Of a DNA stretch of 64,000 nucleotides, positions 34,112-43,193 are shown one piece after another; position 1 is the first letter of the stretch; each line of letters starts with the position of its first letter. Origin of the DNA: Prolixibacteraceae bacterium (GTDB taxonomy: Bacteria; Bacteroidota; Bacteroidia; Bacteroidales; Prolixibacteraceae); NCBI GenBank assembly GCA_028683385.1, contig JAQUIJ010000003.1, positions 186,001 to 250,000 of the forward strand, in the 5' to 3' direction. Made by a program: the position numbers and the translations under genes. The notes under the pieces are model-generated. The model had not been told where the DNA came from, did not search any database, and saw only the letters and a list, made by a program, of their open reading frames with translations.

Positions 34112-36331
34112 TTAAAACCAGTACCCAAAGTTTGCCGAAAAACTGGGTTTCCTGGTTGATCCTGAATATCCCAGGGTAACATCGAGTGGCCCAAGAAAAG
34201 TCTTTAAAGCGTATTTTACGCCTCCTCCATAAGTTGTACTCACATTGGTTAACCCCAACGATTCGTTGCCTTGCACCATGGCATTAAAAAGAATCGAAAA
34301 ATACTGAGAATCAGCAAAATTAAACCGGAGGCCAATTAACCCGATGTTTACATACCGATCGGCAAAGCTTACTGCAGAAAGTCCGACAAACGGCAGGTGG
34401 TAATTGAAATATTGTGAGTACGGCTCACCTCCAATCATGGTTGTCTTTGTTGGTGGGTAATCGGAATTGAATAAACTACGTCCATAAAGATCAAGAAGTA
34501 ATGCTGTTTTTTGTGATAGGGGTATTACATTACGAGTTTTGTATAGCAGTATAGGGCTCAGTTTGTTGGAATTTTTCCAATCGGTTATCATCGAAAATTC
34601 GGCATACGAATCTGAGCCTCTTGTCGGGAAATAGAAATCATCCATGTTGTCAAACGACAGGTAAGAATAGCCGCTGGTGAGGAATTGATCTATTTGGTTG
34701 CTAACAGTCAACGAAGTATTGTTCTTACTAAAAATGTCGCCGTGGTAATATTCTTCCTGAAGTCCAAGTCCCAGGTGAAACTGTTTCATAAATGGTTTGT
34801 ACAAGTAAATTGCTCCCGAAGAATAGAGAATATTGGCCTCAAAAGCCTTTTTACCTTTGTCGAACACATTGTAATTTTGGTATTTGCCTTTTAAGTTGAT
34901 TCCCAGAGTTGGAACATTTGTCCGATTTGATTCAGCAACCAGAATTATTCCCGGATTAACCGATAATTCTACGCTGGCCGACAATAATCCAAAGACATTT
35001 TTATAATTCTTTCGTGTTGTGTTAACCATGATGGCCGCAGCATCTGTCGTGTTGGCTTTAAAACCAACATCCTGAGTGAAGACTTCCTGGGTTGAAATAT
35101 TGAAATTCAGGGTTTCGCCATTTCCGGTATCAATCAAATTGTAGAAAATCCGATCGAAGCCACCCAATCCGTATAATTTATCGATGGCCATTTTTATTTC
35201 TTCCGAGGAATAATCTCCGGGAATCTCCATGTTGAGTGTTTTTTGAAGGAATTCCTGTTCGAGATGAAAATTACCAGTAAAAGTTAGCTTGTTAATGTGC
35301 CATCTATTGGTCTGAACAAGAGTTCTAGAGACTTGCCTTGGTTTAAGATTGTATTTCGTTTTAAGTTGCCTGAGTTCAGTTCTGAAATTACGAGTAGCTT
35401 TTTCACCTCTCAAAATCAGGGTATCAACTGCCTGGTTGTTGAAGCTTGAAACTGAATACCCGCTTACATCAGGCTTGATAATGAGGTTGCAAAGGCTTTT
35501 GTTAATTGAATCTTTCGATTTATCAAAGAAATTGACCAATTGGCTCAGTACGCCATTAATCGATTTCAGGTTCATCTGATCACGAAAATCGCCCCGGATA
35601 TCGACTCCAATAATAATATCGGCACCCATTTTCTTTGCAACATCTGTTGGAAAATTATTAACAATACCGCCATCGACCAAAAGACGACCATTGTGGCTGA
35701 CCGGCTGAAAAGCAAGTGGAATAGCCATGCTCGAAAACATAGCTGTTGGTAAAAACCCGTCTTTAATGATCACTTCGTTGCCGGTTTCAAGGTCAGTAGC
35801 TACGCAGGCAAAGGGTATTGGTAGTTTCGAAAAATCGACATCAGAAGGAACATTTCCGGCTAAGCCACAAAATATATTAAGAACATTCTGCCCTTTGATT
35901 AATCCTTGTGGCAGGCTGAGTTTTTTGTCTTTGGTAATGGGAAGTGAAAAAATGTACCGTTGTTTCAGGAGTTGGTCGTTTTTTGAAAGAAAAGCTCTTT
36001 GTACGTCGTCAGTAAGCACTGTTTCCCATTTTAAGGACTTGACTAAAGTCTCCAACTCTGAAGCACTGTACCCAAGCGAGTAGATACCGCCAACCAAACT
36101 GCCCATGCTGGTTCCAACAATCATGTCAATTGGAATGCCTTCTTCTTCTAAAACTTTCAGCACCCCGATGTGCGCAAAGCCTTTGGCTCCGCCACCACTC
36201 AAGACCAACGCGATTTTTGGGCGGCCTGTTTTTTCATGGTTTTCCTGTGCACTGCTGATAAATGGGTAAGTCAGGGATAAGCTAAACCCCAGAATGCTCA
36301 GGATTGACACTTGGATAAATTTCTTAAGCAT
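34112..36331 (-). CDS. Patatin-like phospholipase with outer-membrane beta-barrel
   Basis: A 739-residue protein with signal peptide and a patatin domain (about 40-230): oxyanion loop GGGAKG, nucleophile GTSMG and catalytic Asp in VDGGIVNNFP. A POTRA-like segment (about 345-410) and a C-terminal 16-strand barrel of the BamA/FhaC superfamily follow, ending in Phe (GYWF). This matches PlpD-type autotransported lipases. It is the last gene of the minus-strand run, 10 bases after the ACP-like gene. In that setting it may cut or remodel membrane lipids. Confidence 0.92.
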   Translation of the reverse strand: MLKKFIQVSILSILGFSLSLTYPFISSAQENHEKTGRPKIALVLSGGGAKGFAHIGVLKVLEEEGIPIDMIVGTSMGSLVGGIYSLGYSASELETLVKSLKWETVLTDDVQRAFLSKNDQLLKQRYIFSLPITKDKKLSLPQGLIKGQNVLNIFCGLAGNVPSDVDFSKLPIPFACVATDLETGNEVIIKDGFLPTAMFSSMAIPLAFQPVSHNGRLLVDGGIVNNFPTDVAKKMGADIIIGVDIRGDFRDQMNLKSINGVLSQLVNFFDKSKDSINKSLCNLIIKPDVSGYSVSSFNNQAVDTLILRGEKATRNFRTELRQLKTKYNLKPRQVSRTLVQTNRWHINKLTFTGNFHLEQEFLQKTLNMEIPGDYSSEEIKMAIDKLYGLGGFDRIFYNLIDTGNGETLNFNISTQEVFTQDVGFKANTTDAAAIMVNTTRKNYKNVFGLLSASVELSVNPGIILVAESNRTNVPTLGINLKGKYQNYNVFDKGKKAFEANILYSSGAIYLYKPFMKQFHLGLGLQEEYYHGDIFSKNNTSLTVSNQIDQFLTSGYSYLSFDNMDDFYFPTRGSDSYAEFSMITDWKNSNKLSPILLYKTRNVIPLSQKTALLLDLYGRSLFNSDYPPTKTTMIGGEPYSQYFNYHLPFVGLSAVSFADRYVNIGLIGLRFNFADSQYFSILFNAMVQGNESLGLTNVSTTYGGGVKYALKTFLGPLDVTLGYSGSTRKPSFSANFGYWF

Positions 36332-36341
36332 GGTATTTTGA

Positions 36342-36590
36342 TCAACAATAAGAATTGACTTTAAGCTTTCTTTTTACAAAATTCACGGTACTACCTATTG
36401 TTCCCAGTTCGATGTAATCACTTTCTACGATATTTATTTTAAAGTAAGAGCCGATATAAAAGACCAGGCAATTGAATTGAAAATCCTCAAAATCGAAATC
36501 GTTTACAAACGAGGCATCCATCCTTATCTCTTGTTCAGGTAATCCCATATATTTGAATATCTGCGAAAACTTGTAATCTATGATGTGCAT
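36342..36590 (-). CDS. Acyl-carrier-protein-like protein without the phosphopantetheine serine
   Basis: An 82-residue protein that aligns along its length with acyl carrier proteins: an N-terminal helix, MDASFVNDF in place of PEASFVDDL, then helix II, FKIN at the FDIEI position, and a final TIGSTVNFV helix. The DSL motif reads E35-D36-F37, so the attachment Ser is Asp36 and no phosphopantetheine can be joined there. It may act as a regulatory or structural partner. The gene sits between a GT39 transferase and the patatin protein, 57 and 10 bases from them, so it is probably in the same operon. Confidence 0.7.
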   Translation of the reverse strand: MHIIDYKFSQIFKYMGLPEQEIRMDASFVNDFDFEDFQFNCLVFYIGSYFKINIVESDYIELGTIGSTVNFVKRKLKVNSYC

Positions 36591-36647
36591 ATTTTTAGCT
36601 CTTTAAAGTTATTGACTAAATTTTTATTTAACGTCCTTTCCGATGCA

Positions 36648-38171
36648 TTAGTATGAAGAATTTTGTTTGTGAAAATCTTTCATCCCCTTCATTAGGTATA
36701 TGTAGTAAGTGTCGATCTTGCTTTTTTGACTATAAACAATGCAAGAGTCTTCCTTTAGGATTGACTTAAAACATGCTTTAACTTCGGGGCTAATTTTTAT
36801 TTGGTCAACGAATATTCCAATTTTATCATCGTTTCTGAATTGCTCAATTCCGGGCCATAGGTCAAATTGAGTCATGCGCGAATTCAGGTTAAGTAAGTAT
36901 GTTTCAGGCTGCCCTTTTTGATAAAACCAAAGTTCGGATGTGATGTGGTAGTTTGAAGAAAATACATAATAGCCTTCAGGTGGCAGCGTACCTTTTATGC
37001 TGTCAACTTTTGCTGCCAGTTGCGACCAACCAATCAGTTTATTTGCGGGATTAAGTTTCCCAAGTGGTGCAACAGTATTTTTAGGCGAAGTCAAACCAAG
37101 GAACAAGAAAAAGGCAGCCGTCATCACGAGAATAATGCGCAGGTTGAACTTTAGCTGGTGATCGGTTAAAGCATAATGTGAAAAAAGGACAGGCATACCC
37201 ATGTAGGCAAACATGGCCCAGTTAATGTACGCCTCCGATTCCCGGTTGGCTGAAACAATTAGAAAGATTAAAAAGGTAATAATCACCGGAAGGATTAAAA
37301 ATGCTTCCTGCTTAGTCAAGGTTTTTTGCCTAAATTTCCGGTATATTTTCTGATATTGGTAAAAGGGCAACAAAATCGCAATCTGGCCGATGGTAAACAC
37401 CAGCACGTTCGAAACAACTTGACCAACCGAATGGCGATGGTTGCCTACACCGGCGAGGTGGGCAAGATGCAATACGCCAACTCCGTTTTGCCCGATGTTC
37501 CAATAAATAACCGGAGAAAAGATTGCCAGTCCGATGAGGATCGAAAGATAAAAACTTCGCGATTTTAAAATCTCGCGCTGGTGCTGCCAGGTGAACAGCA
37601 CCAGGGGAATAAGAATCATGAACATGGCATATTTTGCCAATGCGCCCAATCCCAGGCTGATACCAAATAGCAGCCACCACTTCAATTTGTCGGTTTCTAA
37701 GGCTTTCCAGTAGAATAACATGGCACAAAGCCAAAACAAAAGCAATGGCGAATCGGTGGTAAAAAAGACAGAACTATTGAGCAGAAAGGGGAAAATATTT
37801 GTGACTAAAGCGGCAAGAATAGCCGCATTTTGATTTTTAAATAGCTCAAATGAAAGTAGATAACTGAAAACGGAAATCAACAATCCGATAATTACTGCAT
37901 TTATTCGTATGCCAAATACAGTGTTGCCAAAAACCGAAGTTGAGAACCAGTTCAGGTAAGCAATCATTGGTGGCTTGGAATAATAGGAGAGTTGCAAATG
38001 TTTGCTCCAGGTCCAGTATTGTGCCTCTTCCGAGTTCAAATCAATATGAACCGCAACATATAGCCTGATGATCGTAAAGATCAAAATCACTGCGATCAAC
38101 CAGTATGTTTTTTTGTTTGCGACAGCATTTTTCAGGATTGCTGTCGCTGTTTGGTCTGTGTACTTAAACAT
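36648..38171 (-). CDS. ArnT/PMT-like glycosyltransferase (GT39/GT83 type), copy 2
   Basis: A 507-residue polytopic membrane protein with about 12 hydrophobic segments and a soluble C-terminal part. The first loop carries the conserved acidic site (SEEAQYWTWSKHLQLSYYSKPP; Glu-Glu preceding the aromatic run), as in ArnT and protein O-mannosyltransferases. Such enzymes transfer a sugar from a polyprenyl-phosphate carrier to lipid A or protein in the periplasm. The gene is in the run with GT2, LAB_N and epimerase genes, 42 bases from the epimerase. Confidence 0.9.
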   Translation of the reverse strand: MFKYTDQTATAILKNAVANKKTYWLIAVILIFTIIRLYVAVHIDLNSEEAQYWTWSKHLQLSYYSKPPMIAYLNWFSTSVFGNTVFGIRINAVIIGLLISVFSYLLSFELFKNQNAAILAALVTNIFPFLLNSSVFFTTDSPLLLFWLCAMLFYWKALETDKLKWWLLFGISLGLGALAKYAMFMILIPLVLFTWQHQREILKSRSFYLSILIGLAIFSPVIYWNIGQNGVGVLHLAHLAGVGNHRHSVGQVVSNVLVFTIGQIAILLPFYQYQKIYRKFRQKTLTKQEAFLILPVIITFLIFLIVSANRESEAYINWAMFAYMGMPVLFSHYALTDHQLKFNLRIILVMTAAFFLFLGLTSPKNTVAPLGKLNPANKLIGWSQLAAKVDSIKGTLPPEGYYVFSSNYHITSELWFYQKGQPETYLLNLNSRMTQFDLWPGIEQFRNDDKIGIFVDQIKISPEVKACFKSILKEDSCIVYSQKSKIDTYYIYLMKGMKDFHKQNSSY

Positions 38172-38213
38172 GGCGAATTAGATCAATGAGTTAAACTCAT
38201 GCGGAGTTTTTAA

Positions 38214-39248
38214 TCAGAGATTGAAACATACTTTTTCGAAGCGCTTTGTATAGAACAAATACCAGCTATACAACTGGTTTATTCCTTCCTGAATAGACGT
38301 TCCTGGTTTGTAATTTAAATCGTGCTCAAGCTTTCTTGTGTCGGCAAAGGTCCGAAAGACGTCTCCATCCTGCATTTCGAGCATTCGTTTAATGGCTTTC
38401 TGGCCAGTCTCATTTTCAATAGCAGTGATGAAATCCAACAGTTTTACAGGTTTCCCATTACCAACATTGTAAATTTCGTAAGGTATTTCTCCGGAAGGAG
38501 CATGGCCGATAATGGAACTTAGTCCTTTAACGATATCATCGATGTAAGTAAAATCGCGGGAGAGATTCCCGTGGTTGAATACGTTTATCGGTTTTTGGTT
38601 GACAATCGAATCCATAAAAATAAATGGTGCCATATCTGGTCTTCCCCAAGGGCCATAAACAGTGAAGAAACGAACTCCAGTCGAAGGAATGTGATATAAT
38701 TTGCTGTAAGCATGTGCCATTAATTCATTCGACTTTTTGCTGGCAGCATAAAGGCTGGCAGGCGCGTCAACCTGATCGGCTTCGCTGTATGGTATTTTTT
38801 TATTCGTGCCGTAAACACTGCTCGAACTGGCATAAACCAGGTGTTGAACCGGATGAAACCGGCAGGCTTCCAGAATATTCAGGAATCCAACAATATTGGT
38901 ATCGATGTAGGCATACGGATTTTCGATTGAATACCTTACCCCGGCTTGGGCAGCAAGATTGCAAACTACATCGAAATGTTCGCGCTCAAAAAGTTCGTCG
39001 ATGAATTCTTTATCCAAAAGGTCGGCCTTGAAAAACCGGTAATTCGGATAATTTACACTTTGTACTGCCTTGTGGCTTTGTATCAGTGCTTTGCCGATTC
39101 CGGTCTCTTTCAACCGGTCGTATTTTAAGTTAACATCGTAATAACTGTTGATGTTGTCAATTCCAACAACACGGTCTCCATTTTCTGCAAAATGCTTCAC
39201 GGCATGAAATCCGATAAAGCCTGCTGCGCCTGTAATTAAAATTTTCAT
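38214..39248 (-). CDS. NAD-dependent epimerase, UDP-glucuronate 4-epimerase-like
   Basis: A 344-residue extended SDR enzyme with GAAGFIG at residues 7-13, YASSSSVYG, and the catalytic Y-x3-K in YAASKKSNE. Overall length, the N-terminal KILITGAAGFIGFH and NLAAQAGVRYSIENPYAYIDTN resemble UDP-glucuronate 4-epimerases (CapI/GAE group). It would make UDP-galacturonate from UDP-glucuronate in the cytoplasm. The neighbours suggest that this uronate feeds the GT2 and GT39 transferases. Confidence 0.88.
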   Translation of the reverse strand: MKILITGAAGFIGFHAVKHFAENGDRVVGIDNINSYYDVNLKYDRLKETGIGKALIQSHKAVQSVNYPNYRFFKADLLDKEFIDELFEREHFDVVCNLAAQAGVRYSIENPYAYIDTNIVGFLNILEACRFHPVQHLVYASSSSVYGTNKKIPYSEADQVDAPASLYAASKKSNELMAHAYSKLYHIPSTGVRFFTVYGPWGRPDMAPFIFMDSIVNQKPINVFNHGNLSRDFTYIDDIVKGLSSIIGHAPSGEIPYEIYNVGNGKPVKLLDFITAIENETGQKAIKRMLEMQDGDVFRTFADTRKLEHDLNYKPGTSIQEGINQLYSWYLFYTKRFEKVCFNL

Positions 39249-39261
39249 CTGTTTTCTGTTT

Positions 39262-40836
39262 TTAGTTTTCTATTTCCACATAGTAATAACTTCCGGTCTG
39301 GTGGATTTTTTTTCCTTTTATGAATACCTGGATAGAGTCATTTCTTTCGATTGCTTTTTGCCAGGTAAATAGAATTGCCGGAGTCTGAATTTTATTGGGT
39401 TCGTACAGGTCTTTTATTTCAAGCATTTCAAGTGGTTTTCCCAGGTACACATCCAGGTTATCGCCCTTGGTCATTTCGCAATAGTAGTAGTTTACGCCTC
39501 CTTTTTCGTTGGCCGTAGTTTTTGCCTGATTGCACAAGATTTTAAGGCCAAGCATGGCATTATTTTTTGGTAAGGCAAACGAAGCTGCAAATACAGCCAG
39601 CAAAATTCCTGCACTCAGGGTAATTATTCCGCGGTTTAAGTGGGTTTCGTGCAGGTATTTCAGGGCAAGTATTCCTGAAGCCGATAAAATAACAACTGAA
39701 AAAATTACAATTGCAGACAGGCGAAAGCCATTTAAATCAACGAAATGTGGAAAAATAAGTGTTGCGGGGAAAGCCAGGCAAAGTAAACCTGCCGGGATGC
39801 CGACCAAGATGAACATCCATTTTTTCTGACCAAGTTTTGCAAGCCAAATAACCGATAGATAAACAAAGAACGGGAAAGCCGGAAGCATGTAAACAGCCAG
39901 TTTGGAACTGAAAAACGACAGGATTACAAAAGTTGTTAGCCCAATCGTCAGAAAGAAACGCTCCAGGTCGTTTGACACTAACTTTCGTTTTATTCCCGAA
40001 ATCAGAACTCCTGCAATCAGAAGCGACCAGGGAGCCAACGAATAGACAAAAGCAATAAAATAGTAGTAAAATGGTTCCTTGTGGTGGAACGAATTCACGG
40101 CACGGTTCACTGTTTGATTAAAGAGCAAGTTGTTCAGGTATGAACTTCCTCCTTCAGCATAAACACCTGCAAACCAGGCTCCGCAAAGCCCCAGTAATAT
40201 GGCCAGTGTTTTCCATCCCCAATACCTGCCAATGGTTTTAATTTCTTTTTTCAGGAGAAGAAAAACGAGGATTGAAAATAATGGAACGATCAGACCTATT
40301 GGTCCTTTGGTGAAAATGGCCATGAAAACATATATGGGGAAAAGGATTGAATCGTGCGGTTTTCCTTGTCCGCTATAAATTCTGAAAAAGGTATAAAGAG
40401 CCAGAACGATGAACATGCACATTAGCATATCCATCCGAAGTATAATGGCGGTACCGATAAAAAATCCGCTGGTCATAAGCATCAGTTGTCCTGCCAGACG
40501 TTCGCTTTCAGTCAGAAGATTTCCTACCCATTTGTCCATAATGTAAACCACCACCAATGTGGGAACAAATGAGAAAATACTCAGAAAGAACATGCTGTGA
40601 TGTCCAAAAAGATATTTGCCCAACATCACAATCCAAAGGTAAAGCGGAGGTTTGTCTGCATAAATCAACCCGTGGTTGGTAAATGTGAAGATGTCGCCAT
40701 TCCGCAACGCTTCATCGGCAATACTGAGGTACCTTAGTTCATTGTCCGGAGTGAAATCGCGGAAGATGAAAAGAGGCAAGACAGCAATGAAATACATTGC
40801 ATATCTCAAGGCATTATTGGTTATATATCGGTTCAC
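39262..40836 (-). CDS. GT39/PMT-like glycosyltransferase, copy 1
   Basis: A 524-residue membrane protein with about 11-12 hydrophobic segments. An acidic first loop is followed by the YADKPPLYLW motif and a later GPIG segment typical of PMT-2 family transferases. It is a second transferase of the same superfamily as the gene at 36648 but clearly diverged, which suggests two different acceptors or sugars. It overlaps the upstream LAB_N gene by 23 bases, so the two are translationally coupled. Confidence 0.9.
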   Translation of the reverse strand: MNRYITNNALRYAMYFIAVLPLFIFRDFTPDNELRYLSIADEALRNGDIFTFTNHGLIYADKPPLYLWIVMLGKYLFGHHSMFFLSIFSFVPTLVVVYIMDKWVGNLLTESERLAGQLMLMTSGFFIGTAIILRMDMLMCMFIVLALYTFFRIYSGQGKPHDSILFPIYVFMAIFTKGPIGLIVPLFSILVFLLLKKEIKTIGRYWGWKTLAILLGLCGAWFAGVYAEGGSSYLNNLLFNQTVNRAVNSFHHKEPFYYYFIAFVYSLAPWSLLIAGVLISGIKRKLVSNDLERFFLTIGLTTFVILSFFSSKLAVYMLPAFPFFVYLSVIWLAKLGQKKWMFILVGIPAGLLCLAFPATLIFPHFVDLNGFRLSAIVIFSVVILSASGILALKYLHETHLNRGIITLSAGILLAVFAASFALPKNNAMLGLKILCNQAKTTANEKGGVNYYYCEMTKGDNLDVYLGKPLEMLEIKDLYEPNKIQTPAILFTWQKAIERNDSIQVFIKGKKIHQTGSYYYVEIEN

Positions 40837-41458
40837 TTTGAGATCTCTTCGTTAGTTCTTTTTTGTAAATGATGATGTTGCGCGTATAGGCAATAAACCC
40901 AACCGACTGCCCAAGTATCAGGATCGGATCGACCCGGAGGATTCCATAGATGGCAATGATTCCGGAGCCAATCAGGCTGATCAGCCAAAAACCGATGGGA
41001 AGGATTGATTCATTCTTGCTCATCGAATAAAGCCACTGATAGACGAACCGTAAGGAAAACAGGATCTGACCCAGTGTGCCAAAAATGATCAACCAAACAG
41101 GAATCTTTTCGTTGGTAAAAAAGTTCTCGATAAAATAGTGGCCATTTTGGATCACAAACACAATTGCAATAATTGGCGTAACGACGAGAATTGAGCGGAG
41201 AAAGCGGTTTATTCGTTTCCACACACCTGTTTCATCCAGGTTCCAGATGTAGATGTAATATGAAATGAGCTGCCCCAGGAGGATGGCAAAGTCGTTGCGG
41301 AACCACCCGTAAATGACGAAAAGGTAGGAAGCAACAATGCTCAATACCCAGTAAATGGTTGGCGAAAGCACTTTTTTTGCACGCTCCGACAAAACCCACT
41401 GAATAAGGGTACGCATAAAGAAAAGTACCTGAGATATGAATCCTAAAACGTAAATCAT
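40814..41458 (-). CDS. LAB_N (lipid A biosynthesis N-terminal) double-domain membrane protein
   Basis: A 214-residue protein with about six membrane helices arranged as two copies of a three-helix unit. Each begins with a similar segment (LGFISQVLFFMRTLIQW at residues 5-21; GTLGQILFSLRFVYQW in the second half), the LAB_N motif. Free LAB_N proteins belong to the PQ-loop-like group and may flip a lipid-linked sugar, but this is not proven. It sits two bases from the GT2 gene and overlaps the GT39 gene. Confidence 0.85.
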   Translation of the reverse strand: MIYVLGFISQVLFFMRTLIQWVLSERAKKVLSPTIYWVLSIVASYLFVIYGWFRNDFAILLGQLISYYIYIWNLDETGVWKRINRFLRSILVVTPIIAIVFVIQNGHYFIENFFTNEKIPVWLIIFGTLGQILFSLRFVYQWLYSMSKNESILPIGFWLISLIGSGIIAIYGILRVDPILILGQSVGFIAYTRNIIIYKKELTKRSQSEPIYNQ

Positions 41459-41460
41459 TG

Positions 41461-42255
41461 TTAATCAATATTCGTTTCTGAAATCTGAAAATTGATGTAT
41501 CGTTTTTTCATCCAGCGGTACGCAAAGCAGTCGATGAAAGGCGCAACCAGCCGGTTGCCCAAGTTGAACTTCGATTTCCCGGCAACGCGTGGGAAATGCC
41601 TGACGGGGATTTGTTTCACTTTGCCGTTTTGCAACTGGATAAGCGCTGGCAAAAAGCGGTGCATTCCGTTAAACAAAGGAATTCGTTTGGCGTAATCGGT
41701 TCTTATTATTTTCAACGGACAGCCGGTATCCGAAACTCCATCGTTAGTCATCATCCGGCGAAACCCATTTGCAATTTTGGATGACATATTTTTTACAAAA
41801 CTGTCTTTCCGGTTGGCACGAATGCCCATCACCATCTCAAACTCTTGCAGATGAGGAATCAATAGATTAAAATCTTCAGGAGCTGTTTGCAAATCGGCGT
41901 CGATGTATCCAACAAAGCTGGACTGTGTGGCTTCAATGCCAGCTTTCAGCGCAGCGCTTAATCCTGCATTTTTCTCGAAACTGAGGTAGCAGAAGTGTTC
42001 CCGGCGGTTACAAATTTCGGCCATTCGCTCCAAACTTCGGTCGGTCGAACAATCGTTTACAAACAGCACACAAGTGTTGAGCAACGATTCTGAAATAAAA
42101 GCAGAAAGCTTGTTTTCCAGTGCAGCCATGTTGTCTTCTTCGTTATAAACAGGAACTATGATTGTGAATTCGTAATTCGCTGTTTTGTTTTCGAGTTTTA
42201 GGTGGTTGTTATTTCTAGCCTTTTCAGGTCTTACATCAAGTTGACTTGTTTCCAT
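41461..42255 (-). CDS. GT2 polyprenyl-phosphate glycosyltransferase (ArnC/DPM1-like)
   Basis: A 264-residue family-2 glycosyltransferase with the nucleotide-sugar fold: IVPVYNEEDN, NDCSTDRS, and the metal-binding DADLQTAP. It shows no long C-terminal membrane pair, so it resembles dolichol-phosphate mannosyltransferases. It would charge undecaprenyl-phosphate with a sugar at the cytoplasmic face. The gene is the first of the run and starts 24 bases after a near-palindrome; two TetR-type operators lie upstream. Confidence 0.9.
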   Translation of the reverse strand: METSQLDVRPEKARNNNHLKLENKTANYEFTIIVPVYNEEDNMAALENKLSAFISESLLNTCVLFVNDCSTDRSLERMAEICNRREHFCYLSFEKNAGLSAALKAGIEATQSSFVGYIDADLQTAPEDFNLLIPHLQEFEMVMGIRANRKDSFVKNMSSKIANGFRRMMTNDGVSDTGCPLKIIRTDYAKRIPLFNGMHRFLPALIQLQNGKVKQIPVRHFPRVAGKSKFNLGNRLVAPFIDCFAYRWMKKRYINFQISETNID

Positions 42256-42278
42256 TTTCTGTTTTTCTACATTGTTAG

Positions 42279-42297
42279 CTGCAGGATAATCCTGTAG
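42279..42297. promoter_or_regulatory. Near-palindrome in the leader of the GT2 operon
   Basis: Nineteen bases read CTGCAGGATAATCCTGTAG, pairing on itself with one G-U and a central A. It lies 24 bases before the GT2 start. It may be a hairpin or protein site; the function is unknown. Confidence 0.35.
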
Positions 42298-42405
42298 AAA
42301 GATCGTCGCCGCAATATTGTTTTTCTGAATTTTTTCGTGTCATTGTCGTTTTTATATAGACGCCTAACAAAGGCGGATATTTTAAAATTGCTTGTGAAAA
42401 TTCAG

Positions 42406-42425
42406 GATACTGAACGACCAGTATG
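42406..42425. promoter_or_regulatory. TetR-type operator, copy 1
   Basis: GATACTGAACGACCAGTATG, related to the sites at 42440 and 43094. It lies 151 bases upstream of the GT2 gene. Confidence 0.6.
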
Positions 42426-42439
42426 TTAATCAAAATACA

Positions 42440-42459
42440 CATACTAAACGATCGGTATG
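42440..42459. promoter_or_regulatory. TetR-type operator, copy 2
   Basis: CATACTAAACGATCGGTATG, differing at one base from the site at 43094 and starting 34 bases from copy 1. A TATTTTG-like box (minus strand, 42431-42438) lies between the two. Confidence 0.65.
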
Positions 42460-42495
42460 TTGACGGTTAAAAAATTACCGCATTATTTAGTAAAA

Positions 42496-43086
42496 TTAAA
42501 TCTTTAGTAGTTTATAAAATTCAAGAAGTTGTTCTCTTAATTTATCAATAGCTAATTTCTGATTCATGTTGCCATGTATCAGATTCTTTGCTATTCCAGT
42601 GTTCAGGGTAAAAAACATTTCAGCCGTTACAGATGTATTTATATCACTTCTTATTTCTCCATTCACGATGGCCTGATCGAGAATTTTCTTCGTTTTATTT
42701 ATTTCTGAATTAATCAAGTCATTTTTTTTCGCTGAAAAATCAGGATAATGTCTGAATGCGTCAATAAAAAACGACAATAAATTCAGCGGTATAAAAGATC
42801 TACTGGAACCTACCGTTTTGCTTACAATATCCTGAGCTTTAACAACACATAATTCGATAAATTGAATCAGTGAAATATTATTCGTATTAATGTCCAATTC
42901 CTCAATGATCAGATATTTATCGACTACTGCCATAAACAACTCTTCCTTATTCCGGAAATGATGATAGAGCGCTCCTTTGGTTAATTCGATAGCTTTGCTT
43001 ATCTCACTTATTGAAACGGCTTCGTAGCTATGATTCAGAAATAGCTCAAAAGCTTTGTCGATGATAAATTCCTTTGTGTTATCCAT
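42496..43086 (-). CDS. TetR/AcrR regulator, likely controller of the glycosyltransferase operon
   Basis: A 196-residue repressor with a TetR helix-turn-helix (about residues 5-53: FIIDKAFELFLNHSYEAVSISEISKAI, then KGALYHHFRNKEELF) and a helical effector domain. I use the ATG at 43086; the reading from 43116 would run through the operator. The matching 20-bp sites upstream of its own gene and of the GT2 gene point to autorepression and control of the envelope operon. The effector is unknown. Confidence 0.9.
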   Translation of the reverse strand: MDNTKEFIIDKAFELFLNHSYEAVSISEISKAIELTKGALYHHFRNKEELFMAVVDKYLIIEELDINTNNISLIQFIELCVVKAQDIVSKTVGSSRSFIPLNLLSFFIDAFRHYPDFSAKKNDLINSEINKTKKILDQAIVNGEIRSDINTSVTAEMFFTLNTGIAKNLIHGNMNQKLAIDKLREQLLEFYKLLKI

Positions 43087-43093
43087 TTTATTA

Positions 43094-43113
43094 CATACTG
43101 AACGATCGGTATG
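43094..43113. promoter_or_regulatory. TetR-type operator, copy 3 (autoregulatory)
   Basis: CATACTGAACGATCGGTATG, eight bases before the TetR start and next to its -7 box, so a bound repressor would cover the transcription start. Confidence 0.65.
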
Positions 43114-43121
43114 CAAATGTA
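43114..43121 (-). promoter_or_regulatory. -7 promoter box of the TetR gene
   Basis: On the minus strand it reads TACATTTG, a perfect TAnnTTTG, with the start expected near 43107, inside operator copy 3. No -33 box is clear. Confidence 0.5.
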
Positions 43122-43193
43122 GGTTCTATTTTTTGAAATAAAAGCGTTCTGCAAAATAATAATCTGAAGGATACAAAAGATTAATAAATGGAT

